Assembly (NCBI GenBank): GCA_945897085.1
Contig: CAMDEU010000001.1
Location: 1-64,000, forward strand
Direction: 5' to 3'
DNA from: Spirosoma fluviale
GTDB taxonomy: Bacteria; Bacteroidota; Bacteroidia; Cytophagales; Cyclobacteriaceae
Length of the DNA: 64,000 bases
In this document: positions 24,101 to 33,322 of the stretch, in pieces
Position numbering within the stretch: the stretch's first letter is position 1
How the letters are laid out: every line of letters starts with the position of its first letter
Made by a program: the position numbers and the translations under genes
Notes under the pieces: model-generated
Told to the model about the DNA's origin: nothing
What the model saw: the letters and a program-made list of their open reading frames with translations, nothing else
The model's database searches: none

Positions 24101-24248
24101 GGCGCTCTCTGGTTCTGCCGGTGCGGAAGTGCAGCGTCCCTTGGCTACAGTGGTGGTTGGGGGCTTGATTTCGGCTACTCTTTTGACTATGTTGCTACTG
24201 CCAGTACTGTATGTGTGGTTCAGCAACCATAAAAAAATCAACCAATGA
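21123..24248 (+). CDS. CusA/CzcA family heavy-metal efflux RND permease
   Basis: LPIGAVPDVTNNQVQIITTSRNLATEDVEKFLTYPIE, GAIDFGIIIDGAVIIVEYI and MALSGSAGAEVQRPLATVVVGG are HME-RND hallmarks. Confidence 0.95.
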   Translation: MLDRIIQWSISHKFIVALFIAAWIGFGLYALANLPIGAVPDVTNNQVQIITTSRNLATEDVEKFLTYPIELEMANLPGIKDIRSISKFGLSVVTLVFEEDLGTYLPRQLIAERLKIAEERIPAGFGKPFMGPISTGLGEIYQYIIDVKPGYEDRYSITDLRTIQDWVVRRNLSGIEGVIEVNTWGGYLKEYEVAINPERLKAMEVDLAAVYAVLQQNNSIAGGSYIEKTNESFFIRGEGQVKSLEDIENIVVELRNGSPIYVRDLAEVKFGYANRFGAVTANAQGEKVLGQVMMLKGADGKGTIDRVKARIAEMETTLPEGIVINGFLDRSELIGRTTFTIVENLLLGCLIVVFVVVLLLGNLRSGLVVASVIPLSLLFALSMMYLFNVDANLMSLGAIDFGIIIDGAVIIVEYIAYQFSKSSEAFVGLTKQEKQVEKDRISFTGSSKMMHSAIFGQIIIIIVFIPILSLSGVEGKMFRPMAEVFSFALIGAMILGLTYVPAVSAIFLKSSVPGPKNISVRLLHFLNQVYKPVLHWAFDHSKAVLIAAGSLLVAVVLIFSSMGSEFVPTLDEGDFVIQPVLKTGTTLTNTVETITEMERILMKFPEVKQVVTRIGAAEIPTDPMSMEESDVIVTLHPPSEWTTVETKDELAEEFKKALTAIPGLDYEFTQPIEMRFNELITGVRADLAIKVIGEDLDVLLQTAEEIESAIQGVEGAADIILEKVDGLPQMKIEYDRAKIAKYGLNVEAINQVVTMGFAGLSAGTVFEGEKQFDLVIRFDKPFRKDIEHIENAAIQLPMGGSIPLSELAKITYTKGPAKISRDNTQRRVVVGVNVRNRDLQSVVDDIQAIVKTKVTIPEGYRVDYGGQFENLQQARNRLLIAVPVALILIFVLLYFAFSSARDAFMIYTAIPFSAIGGVVLLWLRDMPFSISAGVGFIALFGIAVLNGIVMIEHFKSMAGRFTSVRELVMVGAAERLRPVLLTASAAALGFLPMALSGSAGAEVQRPLATVVVGGLISATLLTMLLLPVLYVWFSNHKKINQ

Positions 24249-25450
24249 ATCTTCTCAAGAAAGGCATAAGCCTGCTGCTCCTATTTCTACTATGCCCCAT
24301 CGTCGCATCCTGGGCACAACAAGCAAGCCCCCTGACCTTGGAGGAGGCATTAGTATTAGCAGAAAAGCAAAACTTGGGTATCCAAGCAGCACAAAAGCGG
24401 TTAGCGGCTGCAGAAGCCCTGACTGGTTCCGCATGGACCTTGGAGAAAACACAAGTATATCATGCTCAAGACCAGAACGACATTGCTGAAAATGGAGTAT
24501 TCAACCGTGTTTGGGGTGTACGTCAGCGATTCGAGATGCCTACCGTTTACAGCACATCCAAAAACCTACTAAAAACAGTACAGAATCAGGAGGAGGCACG
24601 CTTGCAATTGGATATTCGAGACTTAAAAAAGGAAGTGAGTTTGGCTTTTGTAAACGCGCAGTATTGGATGGAGTTGGAAGGTAATTACAATTTTTTGGAC
24701 AGTCTCTACTCGGCTTTTGCAAATGCGGCTTCACGTCAACTCGAGACCGGTGAGGTTTCCTTATTGGAAAAGCTATCTGCGGAAAGCAAGAAGTTGGAAA
24801 TAGGGTTGCGCAGCAAGGAAGCAAAAAGTGAGAAATCGAATGCGTTGATGCGATTGGCAAGCCTGTTGGGAATGGAGGGTGAAATTCAGATTTCTACTAC
24901 TCCGGTGGTATTGAATTCAGGAATGCCTCAAGACATGCATCCAGGCCTTTCTTGGATAGAAGCAACCAAAATGCAAGCCAAGTACCAGACCCAAGTGGAG
25001 CAGCAGTACTTGTTGCCCGATGTAAATATGAACTTGTTTCGAGGCACCAATTTAGCAGCAGGCTCCAAAATCTATCCAGGTTTTGAGGTAGGAGTGGGCA
25101 TTCCCTTGTTTTTTGGAGCCCAAGCCGCCAAGATAAAGGCAGGAAAACTAGTTCAGGAGCAAGTAGGATTGGAAGCAGACAATTTTCAATTGCGCTTGGA
25201 CAATCAAATTGCAATCCTGCAAAATAAGTTGGCACAACAGGGACAGGTAATCCACTACTTTGAGCAGGAGGGCATGCGACTCGCAGATCAATTGCAGGTC
25301 CAAGCCACTCGCTCCTTTTCAGAAGGAGAAATCGATTTTCTACAGCATGTGCAATTGATAGAAAATTCACGATCCATTCGTCTCCAGTACTTACAAGCGA
25401 AGCGGGACTATTTAATCACTCAACTCGAACTTATTTACCTAAATCCCTAA
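24245..25450 (+). CDS. TolC family protein of the heavy-metal efflux operon
   Basis: Signal peptide and LTLEEALVLAEKQNLGIQAAQKRL; start overlaps the permease stop. Confidence 0.9.
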   Translation: MNLLKKGISLLLLFLLCPIVASWAQQASPLTLEEALVLAEKQNLGIQAAQKRLAAAEALTGSAWTLEKTQVYHAQDQNDIAENGVFNRVWGVRQRFEMPTVYSTSKNLLKTVQNQEEARLQLDIRDLKKEVSLAFVNAQYWMELEGNYNFLDSLYSAFANAASRQLETGEVSLLEKLSAESKKLEIGLRSKEAKSEKSNALMRLASLLGMEGEIQISTTPVVLNSGMPQDMHPGLSWIEATKMQAKYQTQVEQQYLLPDVNMNLFRGTNLAAGSKIYPGFEVGVGIPLFFGAQAAKIKAGKLVQEQVGLEADNFQLRLDNQIAILQNKLAQQGQVIHYFEQEGMRLADQLQVQATRSFSEGEIDFLQHVQLIENSRSIRLQYLQAKRDYLITQLELIYLNP

Positions 25451-26586
25451 TGAAATCTAGTTCAAAAATACTTTTAACGCCTGTTTTGATTTTGTTTCTG
25501 CTGACCTCCTGTACCAAAAAGGAAGATGGTATTGAGGTGAGTGAAGCACCAAGCGAATCCACTGAAATTCAACTGACGGAGGAACAATTTCAAACCATGA
25601 AGATGGAGTGGGGCCCATTGCACACTGGAGAGTTTTCAGAAGAAATTCAGGTGCAGGGCACCGTACAAATTCCAGTGGAAGGGATGCGAGAAATCACAAC
25701 CTACTTTGGAGGCTATGTTCAAGATCTGAAATTGATTGAAGGGCAGGAAGTCCGAAAGGGTGAAGTGTTGTTTACCTTGGAGAATCCTGATTTTCTTCGT
25801 TTGCAACAAGATTTTCTCGAGATAAATAGTCAATTGGCCTACCTCAAAGCAGAATGGGACAGACAAAAGACCTTGGCGCAGGAACAGATTTCGGCGCAGA
25901 AAAACTTCCTAAAAGCTGCGGCTGACTACGAAGCTGCTTTGGCTAAAACCCAAAGTTTGAAAAAGCAATTGGCGATGATTGGGATCAATTCGGATGGGTT
26001 GACACCAGCTACCATGCGGAGTAAAATTTCTGTTACCTCTCCAATCTCGGGATTTGTTGTGGAGGTAGTGGCTGTTCCAGGACAATTTTTACCTTCAGCA
26101 GCCAAGGCTCTTGGCTTGATCAGTAAGGAACATATTCATGTGGAGTTGGTACTTTTTGAGAAGGACGCGAGCAAGGTTCATATGGGTCAAGTAGTTGAAT
26201 TTACCAGTCCTGACCGCCCGGATGAGGTGCTCAAGGCAAAGATAAAAGTTGTAGGCAAGTCCATCAATGCCCAACGACAGATCAACGTGCATGCGGACCT
26301 GCTGGATGAAAAGGAGGAAGCAAAATTGACCCCGGGTATGTTTTTGCAAGCTAGAATTCAACTTGATCCCCAACGGTCTTTGGCTGTTCCTGAAGAATCG
26401 ATCATTGAAGTAGGGAAGGACCACTATATATTGATTCAAAAAGCGAAATCTAATGATTCCTATACTTTGCAGAAAATAAAGGTTATTCCTGGAGCCAAAG
26501 GCAAGCATTACCGAGCAATCTCCACAGCCTCAGCCTTAGATTCTACAGCTGTAATCTTGGTAAAGGGAGGGTTTAACCTGCTTTAA
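25450..26586 (+). CDS. Efflux RND transporter periplasmic adaptor lipoprotein (CusB-like)
   Basis: LLTSCTKKED lipobox; GYVQDLKLIEGQEVRKGEVLFTLENPDFLRLQQDFLE; ISVTSPISGFVVEVVAVPGQFL. Confidence 0.9.
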   Translation: MKSSSKILLTPVLILFLLTSCTKKEDGIEVSEAPSESTEIQLTEEQFQTMKMEWGPLHTGEFSEEIQVQGTVQIPVEGMREITTYFGGYVQDLKLIEGQEVRKGEVLFTLENPDFLRLQQDFLEINSQLAYLKAEWDRQKTLAQEQISAQKNFLKAAADYEAALAKTQSLKKQLAMIGINSDGLTPATMRSKISVTSPISGFVVEVVAVPGQFLPSAAKALGLISKEHIHVELVLFEKDASKVHMGQVVEFTSPDRPDEVLKAKIKVVGKSINAQRQINVHADLLDEKEEAKLTPGMFLQARIQLDPQRSLAVPEESIIEVGKDHYILIQKAKSNDSYTLQKIKVIPGAKGKHYRAISTASALDSTAVILVKGGFNLL

Positions 26587-26592
26587 TCATAT

Positions 26593-28380
26593 TTATTTTA
26601 AATCAGTAGGAGCTTTATAGTCTATTTGATGGTAATCGATCAAGTTTCCTTCCAAGGTGTAGGTTCGGAGTTCGAATACTTCTTTGGTTAAGGTAACGGT
26701 ACCGTAATGATGTCCTCGATATGTTTTTGCGCTAAATGGAACTCGGTTAGGCGCGAAATCCTCTAGATTTCCTCCCATTCCCCCAAGTTGAAAGTAAGTA
26801 ATTCCCTTGGCAGTGTTTACCTGATCTTCCCAAATAGGAAAGGTTCTCATGTAGGTATGAAGGTGTCCAAAAAAGAACACTTTTACTCCTTCTTTTTCAA
26901 GAAGGGATACTAAATCTTGAAACTTTCGATCGCCATAGGTACTTGGGCCGCTCCAAGTGTTGCCATAATCGTCTTCATCTGCAGAATATGGCGCGTGATG
27001 CATCAACACCACTTTCCAATGAGCAATACTTTTTTGAAGTTCATTTTGTAACCAAATGTACTGGCTACCTCCTTTTTGGAGATTTTTGGGTTGGTTTGAA
27101 TCTAGAATAAAAAAATCTCCAAGCCCATAGCTAAGTGCATAATATCCTTTTTCTTCCGCCTGGGGATGGTAGTAATTGAACCAGTGCAAGTCTCCTTCCC
27201 CATTTCCAGGAACAGGTAGGTTAGGGATTCTAGAGTAGAGTGCTGAGCTCCCAGGAAAAAATTCTTGGGTCCACTGCCACTTTTGTTTTTTCTGACCCCC
27301 GTCAGTGAGGTCACCGAGGTGGATTGTAAAGTCTACGCGCTCGTCCCAAAGTAGGGAGCCAATTTTTTCATTGATTTGTGGGCGAGCTTCTGTATCGGAG
27401 ACTACGCCAAAAACAATCGGTTGGTGTGTTGAAGGAGCAGTCCGAAACGTCAAAGGACCGGACTTTAGAATTTTCCCGGAGGAGTCTTGTGCGTGTAGTT
27501 GATAAAAATAAGGGGTACCTGGTTGTAGGTTTTCGATTTGAGGACTATATAGATTTTCTTTTACAGGCAAAAGGAAGGTCGAATCTTTTAGGGGTAGGGA
27601 AGTACCGTATTTAAGATATACTTGTGCTTTTCGATCCAATTCAAAGGTGATTTGCATCCCTGTGTTCTTGAGCGGGAAAAGGTAGGGTTCAGCCAGAAAA
27701 TGGAAGCTGTTTGGAAAGCGAAGGCCTTTCTTTTTCCACTCTTGATGATTTTGAAAGCGTTGTTGAATTTGCTTCTCGGTGAGCGCAAGCTCAAAGTAGC
27801 TAAGGTGCTTCACCCAATGGTCTAGACTCATTTGTGGTTCCTGCTGAAGGTAGGATTGAAGCAGGAGCTTACCTTTCTCAGGAGAGAGCTGCTCTTGTGA
27901 GATTTGTGTTCCATTTTCCCAGACCGTTAGCCTGCCATTTTCAAGGGTAAGTACTAAATGAGTGAAATACTCTTCCCAAAATTGCTGTGCTACTTCTCGG
28001 TTGTCTAAGTTCCATTTTTCATTCCAATGGCCAAGAAGTGACTTTTTTCCTAAAAAAACCTCAAAACCTATGGGTTGGTTGATGTGCTGCATCAGCCAAA
28101 ACTCTAGTGTAAATGTAGATGCTCCAGTTACTAGGGAATCGGTAGGCAATTGATATTGGGCGGAGAGGCGCTGGTTTATCCTCGGAACCAGGGGTAGCGC
28201 TTGCCTGTTTTCAAAAGGCCGCAGGCTTAGGCTATCTTGAAAAAGTGGGCTTTGTGCATTCCTTGGCAGGCCAGGATTGGGCCAAAACCATTTTTCCCAA
28301 CTAGGGGTTTGACCCATGGAAAGGGTGGAAAAGTGAAGAAAAATTACGAATACTGTAAGTTGGAAACTTTTCATGGCCAT
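26593..28380 (-). CDS. Metallophosphoesterase with N-terminal LamG/ConA-like and Fn3-like regions
   Basis: GVVSDTEARPQ, HLGDLTDGG, PVPGNGEGD, VVLMHHAPYS and FFGHLHTYMRTFP metallophosphatase motifs; upstream LamG-like strand pattern (FTLEFWLMQ...LTVWENGTQISQ). Confidence 0.85.
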   Translation of the reverse strand: MAMKSFQLTVFVIFLHFSTLSMGQTPSWEKWFWPNPGLPRNAQSPLFQDSLSLRPFENRQALPLVPRINQRLSAQYQLPTDSLVTGASTFTLEFWLMQHINQPIGFEVFLGKKSLLGHWNEKWNLDNREVAQQFWEEYFTHLVLTLENGRLTVWENGTQISQEQLSPEKGKLLLQSYLQQEPQMSLDHWVKHLSYFELALTEKQIQQRFQNHQEWKKKGLRFPNSFHFLAEPYLFPLKNTGMQITFELDRKAQVYLKYGTSLPLKDSTFLLPVKENLYSPQIENLQPGTPYFYQLHAQDSSGKILKSGPLTFRTAPSTHQPIVFGVVSDTEARPQINEKIGSLLWDERVDFTIHLGDLTDGGQKKQKWQWTQEFFPGSSALYSRIPNLPVPGNGEGDLHWFNYYHPQAEEKGYYALSYGLGDFFILDSNQPKNLQKGGSQYIWLQNELQKSIAHWKVVLMHHAPYSADEDDYGNTWSGPSTYGDRKFQDLVSLLEKEGVKVFFFGHLHTYMRTFPIWEDQVNTAKGITYFQLGGMGGNLEDFAPNRVPFSAKTYRGHHYGTVTLTKEVFELRTYTLEGNLIDYHQIDYKAPTDLK

Positions 28381-28479
28381 ATGATTTTGGTCAAACCTAG
28401 GCAATCACTGTTTACTTTATGTGAACAAGGAATTAAGTTTCATGATGGATGCCTTTCAGAAGTATTATTCCATTTTTGA

Positions 28480-28512
28480 TTGGCAACCTTTATTTATAGA
28501 ACGCTAAATTTG
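28480..28512 (+). promoter_or_regulatory. Bacteroidota-type promoter (TTG -33 / TAAATTTG -7)
   Basis: TTG at 28480-28482, 22-nt spacer, TAAATTTG at 28505-28512, ending 5 nt before the ATG of the GNAT gene. Confidence 0.5.
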
Positions 28513-28517
28513 CACAG

Positions 28518-29195
28518 ATGAATCACTCTTTAGACAATCCAATTTGGACAGCTTTGAATTCAGGTGTTGTCCCCTATGTTTTCCGGAGAGGCAACGCAGT
28601 GTTTATTGATCGAAAAATGGGATTCTTTGCTGGGCTTCCCAGCTATGAGGTCGAGCAATTGGATCAGTTGTATGCTGTGATGGATCCAGGGATGCGGGTG
28701 ATCTTATTTACGCCTGATTTTTTGGAATTTGATGCCAAATGGAAGGTGCGCAATGACAATGCCTTGTTGCAGATGGTCTTCGAAAGTCCTTCAATCAACT
28801 TGCCCCTAGATTCAAACATTCGGGCACTTGGTGCGGCAGATGTCCCCGATATGTTGGCCTTAACTCAGTTGGCCAAGCCTGGACCATTTTTAGAAAACAC
28901 GATCGATTTTGGAGGGTATTTCGGGTATTTTGTGGAAGGAAGACTGGTTTCCATGGCAGGAACTCGCTTGGCGGCAGGTCCCTACACCGAAGTGAGTGCA
29001 GTTTGCACGCATCCCGAGTTTGTGGGGAGGGGATTGGCGAAACTCGTTTTGCCCCAAGTAGTGAATTACATCCAGCAACGCCATCAAATCCCTTACCTTC
29101 AACTTTACCCAGACAACCTACCTGCCTACCGATTGTATCAAAGATTGGGATTTGTGGAGCGAACAAATATGCGCGCGTATTCCTTGGAAAAGTAA
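28518..29195 (+). CDS. GNAT family N-acetyltransferase (FR47-like)
   Basis: VSAVCTHPEFVGRGLAKLVLPQVVNYI...PYLQLYPDNLPAYRLYQRLGFVERTNM acetyl-CoA-binding motifs. Confidence 0.88.
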   Translation: MNHSLDNPIWTALNSGVVPYVFRRGNAVFIDRKMGFFAGLPSYEVEQLDQLYAVMDPGMRVILFTPDFLEFDAKWKVRNDNALLQMVFESPSINLPLDSNIRALGAADVPDMLALTQLAKPGPFLENTIDFGGYFGYFVEGRLVSMAGTRLAAGPYTEVSAVCTHPEFVGRGLAKLVLPQVVNYIQQRHQIPYLQLYPDNLPAYRLYQRLGFVERTNMRAYSLEK

Positions 29196-29318
29196 AGAGG
29201 CTGAACTCATTTTTTTCAAAATAGTTTCCTGGCCTAAGGTTATATCTAGATTTTGAAACTCTCTTTAGAAAGTAATTTAGCATCCATTTTGGGGAAAAAT
29301 TACCATTCATACCCTTCT

Positions 29319-29462
29319 CCCTTCCATTCGAAGGGCAAAGCTTTTCACTTTAATTTGAAAGGATCTCGGTTCCTAGATAAGAAAAGCACATTTCTGAGGG
29401 GGCATTTTCGCAATCCACGAAAAGCCTTGACTTGAAGGGGATGCTTTCCCTTCAAGTTAAGG
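29319..29462. repeat. Series of four consecutive inverted repeats/hairpins in the GNAT-ssb intergenic region
   Basis: CCCTTC-cattc-GAAGGG (29319-29335); CTTTTCA/TGAAAGG (29341-29362); GGC(a)TTTTCG-caatcca-CGAAAAGCC (29401-29426); CCTTGACTTGAAGGG-gatgcttt-CCCTTCAAGTTAAGG (29425-29462). The last may terminate ssb. Confidence 0.6.
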
Positions 29463-29479
29463 GCCATTGTATTCCCATC

Positions 29480-29827
29480 CTAGAGTTCCTTTGGTTTCTT
29501 GTCTAAGAGGAGAAACTCATGGACGATCACCTCAGTAATGAGTTTTTTATCTCCATTTTTATCCGTGTAACTCCGGTTGGTCAACTTGCCTTCCACCGCA
29601 ATTTCGGATCCCTTATCGGTAAATTTGGCTAGGTTTTCCGCAGGCTTATCCCAAATCACCAGGTTATGCCAAATGGTTTCCTCTACCCGCTCTCCCTTTT
29701 GGGTCTTGTAGCTTTCATTGGTGGCAAGCGACACATGACCTAGGAATTTGCCCGACTCGAGCTGCTTGAGATCTACTTTGGCACCCAAGTGCCCGATCAA
29801 CTGAACTTTGTTTTTTAATGCATTCAT
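29480..29827 (-). CDS. ssb: Single-stranded DNA-binding protein
   Basis: MNALKNKVQLIGHLGAKVDLKQLESGKFLGHVSLATNESY...WHNLVIWDKPAENLAKFTDKGSEIAVEGKLTNRSYTDKNG, a canonical SSB fold. Confidence 0.93.
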   Translation of the reverse strand: MNALKNKVQLIGHLGAKVDLKQLESGKFLGHVSLATNESYKTQKGERVEETIWHNLVIWDKPAENLAKFTDKGSEIAVEGKLTNRSYTDKNGDKKLITEVIVHEFLLLDKKPKEL

Positions 29828-30018
29828 GTAGTAAAAAATTGAGGTGAAACATGACCAATCCTTAAGCGGATTAGATTGAAAAATTAATACACTAAACTCG
29901 AAAAGAAATCTTACAAAAACTGCGAGATAAGTAATTAAAATCGTTTAAAAATGCTTTAAATCAAAATTAAAGAGAATTGGAGCTTGGAAAAATCGGTACG
30001 AATGAATCAAAAAATAAA

Positions 30019-31323
30019 CTAGCTCTGCCGCTTTCCTACCCAATACAAGATAGAGCCGATCCCTACAAAAATAGCCGTCATCCAAATCGATTGGCTACTT
30101 ACTTGGAGCATGAGCCAAAGGCATGCCCCAATCCCCAAAACAGGAATTGCATAGCCCCCTTTCAAGATAAATCTTCCTTCCCCACGAAACTGAGGTCTGA
30201 GTTTGGGTATAGCCGCACAACTCATGCCATACAAAAATAATCGGGACAGCACGGTCATCGCGGCCAACACAGTAAACGAACCAAATGCAGCCAATAAAAA
30301 GGCAGCAATACCAAAAAACACGACCGAGTTAGCAGGAGTTAAATACCGGCTGTGAACCTCTCCAAACCAGCGGGGTAGCGATTTTTCCAAGGATAGGGCA
30401 TAGGTGACTCGGGTAGCGGAAAACATGGAGCTGACCAAGTTGGCAAGTACCGAAGCGGCAACCCCTACCATCAATACAATAGCACCGACAGGCCCAAAAA
30501 GTGTTGCTGACACATCCAGCAAGGGAGTTTTGGAGTTGGCAAGATCGGGCACCGCAGCCTGCGATACGAGTTGGATCATCATGTACAAGACAGCCACTAC
30601 GGCCAAACCCAGCAACAATCCCAAAGGCATGTCGCGCTCGGGACGCTTGGCCTCACCCGCGGGCACTACCGCTCCCTCAAATCCAACAAAGGCATAGATT
30701 AAAAGTAAGGCAGCAGCTCCCAAATTCTCTGAGGCTGGGATGGAACTCTCAAAACTAGGAATCACTTCCGAACCCAAAAGGATAAACCCTCCGAGCGGAA
30801 GGAGGATCAGCACCGCAAACTTGATAACCGTAAACAGGGTCATGGAGCGTATCGATTCGATCGACCCAAGCACATTGATCACACTCAGTCCCACACAAAT
30901 CACCGCTAAAGAAATAATCCTTCCCGTACCCGTACCTGCCCCATCAATAAAATAGGCGATGGAATCAGTAAGCAGTACCGTGTTGGCAGAGAAGGAAATT
31001 AATCGGGCCAAGTAATACAGCCAGCCCCCTTGGAACCCTACAAAAGGGCCAAATGCCAAGGTGCCGTACCGGATCGGCCCACCCGTGCCTCGGAAATAGC
31101 TTCCCAGTTCAGCGAAGCACAAAATAATCGGTAAGATCAAGAGCGCACAAAATGCATAGACGAGTATGCTGTACTCTCCAGCCAAGGCTGCTGCCCCACT
31201 GGGTAAGCCAAAAATTCCAGCTCCAATCAAGCCATTGACTACAAGCATCCAAATACCCCAAAGCCCTAGATTTCGAGGGAGCTTTTCTTCAGTGCCAGAT
31301 GTATCAGGTGGGGATGGGGTCAC
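30019..31323 (-). CDS. APC family amino acid permease
   Basis: GLWGIWMLVVNGLIGAGIFGLPSGAAALAGEYSILVYAFCALLILPIILCFAELGSYF; multiple TM segments. Confidence 0.9.
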   Translation of the reverse strand: MTPSPPDTSGTEEKLPRNLGLWGIWMLVVNGLIGAGIFGLPSGAAALAGEYSILVYAFCALLILPIILCFAELGSYFRGTGGPIRYGTLAFGPFVGFQGGWLYYLARLISFSANTVLLTDSIAYFIDGAGTGTGRIISLAVICVGLSVINVLGSIESIRSMTLFTVIKFAVLILLPLGGFILLGSEVIPSFESSIPASENLGAAALLLIYAFVGFEGAVVPAGEAKRPERDMPLGLLLGLAVVAVLYMMIQLVSQAAVPDLANSKTPLLDVSATLFGPVGAIVLMVGVAASVLANLVSSMFSATRVTYALSLEKSLPRWFGEVHSRYLTPANSVVFFGIAAFLLAAFGSFTVLAAMTVLSRLFLYGMSCAAIPKLRPQFRGEGRFILKGGYAIPVLGIGACLWLMLQVSSQSIWMTAIFVGIGSILYWVGKRQS

Positions 31324-31394
31324 TTAAACCGGTTTTACGCTTGAAAATTAAAGAATAATGGAGCTGATAAGATCAAGATTTGTTTTTGAAGTAC

Positions 31395-32363
31395 TTATTT
31401 CTTCCAGTCCAGCACTTCCATGCTGCTCAGTTCGGGTCCTCCACCTCGATTGGCAGAACCGGCATGAACCCAGATTTTTCCATTTAAATACGCGGTGCCT
31501 GTGCCGTGTCGACCCTGTAGGAGATTGGGTAGCTTGCTCCAGGTATTGCTTCGGGTATCAAGAACTTCTACCTCTGCATGAGAGGTTCCTTGAGCAGAAC
31601 TTTCACCATTCATGACCACCAAATAGGGACCAATTCCCAAATTGGAGTTTCCAGCCCGCAGTGTGGGTAGCTCGGTTTCCAAAGTGGACCAAGTTTCTGT
31701 CTTAAAATCAAAAACATCCACCTCTTTGTTGGTTAGCTCAAGCACCTTGCCAATCTTGGCATAGGAGGTTCGTCCCCCAGCGAGGTAAAGTTTGCCTTCT
31801 ACCAATGCAGCACTGACATGATCTCGGGCTCTTGGTGCACTCGGTAGAGATCTCCAAGTTCCTATTTTTGGATCTAGCTCATCAAACCAGCGTACAAAGC
31901 CATCGAAGTGCCCGTCTTGGATTCCACAAACCATGTAGATTTTATTTTGGCGAACGACAACTCCTGCAGAACCTCTTTCCCTGTTTTTTGGAAGTGCAGG
32001 TCCCTCTCGCCAGGCTTTGGTTTTGGGATTGAATATCAGAATGTTTGGAATTGGGGTTTCATGCGGATAATTGCCAGTTAGTGCGCCTACAATCCAGAGT
32101 TCATCTTGAAAGGATACTGCTTGAAAATGGTGTATTTCCATGGGAGCATCTGCCAGCTTCACCCAGGTATTCGTTTGGGGATCATATTCCTCGACCGGAC
32201 GAACTCCCCGTCCTCCTAAGGCATACAACTTACCTCCAGAGGCCACAAAAGAACTTTCATGTCGAGCAATGGCCTCGGTTTTTGCAGATACAGCAGTCCA
32301 AAGGTCCTGAGCTTCCGCTTGAAGCGAGCCCAATAAAAGAAAAACTAAAATGAATCGTAGCAT
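31395..32363 (-). CDS. Secreted Kelch-repeat beta-propeller protein
   Basis: Signal peptide; repeated Kelch blades (GGKLYALGGRGVRPVEEYDPQTNTW, EGKLYLAGGRTSY, NGKIWVHAGSANRGG). Confidence 0.9.
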   Translation of the reverse strand: MLRFILVFLLLGSLQAEAQDLWTAVSAKTEAIARHESSFVASGGKLYALGGRGVRPVEEYDPQTNTWVKLADAPMEIHHFQAVSFQDELWIVGALTGNYPHETPIPNILIFNPKTKAWREGPALPKNRERGSAGVVVRQNKIYMVCGIQDGHFDGFVRWFDELDPKIGTWRSLPSAPRARDHVSAALVEGKLYLAGGRTSYAKIGKVLELTNKEVDVFDFKTETWSTLETELPTLRAGNSNLGIGPYLVVMNGESSAQGTSHAEVEVLDTRSNTWSKLPNLLQGRHGTGTAYLNGKIWVHAGSANRGGGPELSSMEVLDWKK

Positions 32364-32472
32364 GGCAATAAAATAGGTTAGGTGATCAAGTTATGAAAAG
32401 ATTTTATACGAAACCTAACCAGCCAAGTAAACCTAAATTGATCTGTTTTTGAACCAATGCCAAGAAGGATTT

Positions 32473-33321
32473 CTACTTTCCGAAATCCAAAATCCCACGT
32501 ATGGCGTTGATTTCTTCCATTTCTTTTTTCAACCCCTCGCCATCTTCCGCAGCGATTTTTTCACGGAAGGCACTGAGATTTGCAATATATCCATCCAAAG
32601 AAGCCAAGACATTCTCCTTGTTTTCAATAAAAATGGGTGCCCACATGTCAGGGCTAGATTTGGCAAGGCGAACGGTGGAGGAAAATCCAGACCCCGCCAT
32701 ATCAAATATGTTTTTCTCGTCTTCCATTTTTTGGAGTACGGTTTTTCCCAGCATAAAGGAAGTCAAGTGAGAAAGATGGGATACATAAGCCAAGTGCCGG
32801 TCATGTTCTTCTGGATCCATAAACCGAAGTTTCAAGTTTAGGGCATCAAAGAGGCGATAAGCTTTTTCTTTCAGGTGCAGGTCTGTCTTTTCCATCTCAC
32901 AGAGGATCATCACTTTTCTATCCAAAAGCTCCGCATTTGCTGCCTTAGGACCTGAATATTCAGTTCCCGCGATGGGGTGAGCAGCGAGGTACTGGGATCT
33001 TTTGGGGTGCGATGCTACCAAACTGCAAAGTTTTGACTTGGTAGATCCCAAATCAAATACTAAAGTGTTTGGACCGATTTGATCTAAGGTCTTCAGAAGT
33101 AAATCCCCTAGACTGTTGGCTGGGGTAGCTAAAATCACCAGGTCTGTATCGGTATCGGGTCCGGAAGCCACTTCTGAAATGATGCCCAATGCAAGCGCAT
33201 CTTGGAGGTGCTGGGGGTTAGTATCCTGACCAGTAAGCAGGAGGTCTGGGAATTTTTGTTTGGCAGCGAGGGCAAAGGATCCTCCCAAGAGGCCTAATCC
33301 AATCAAATGTATTTTTTTCAT
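32473..33321 (-). CDS. tyrA: Prephenate dehydrogenase
   Basis: IHLIGLGLLGGSFALAAKQ, HPIAGTEYSGP, and HLAYVSHLSHLTSF motifs; position in the aromatic operon. Confidence 0.92.
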   Translation of the reverse strand: MKKIHLIGLGLLGGSFALAAKQKFPDLLLTGQDTNPQHLQDALALGIISEVASGPDTDTDLVILATPANSLGDLLLKTLDQIGPNTLVFDLGSTKSKLCSLVASHPKRSQYLAAHPIAGTEYSGPKAANAELLDRKVMILCEMEKTDLHLKEKAYRLFDALNLKLRFMDPEEHDRHLAYVSHLSHLTSFMLGKTVLQKMEDEKNIFDMAGSGFSSTVRLAKSSPDMWAPIFIENKENVLASLDGYIANLSAFREKIAAEDGEGLKKEMEEINAIRGILDFGK

Positions 33322-33322
33322 G

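Noticed and set aside
24897-25370. 157-aa minus-strand ORF antisense to the TolC-family gene
   Set aside because: The opposite strand encodes a clear TolC-family protein; no motif in this one.
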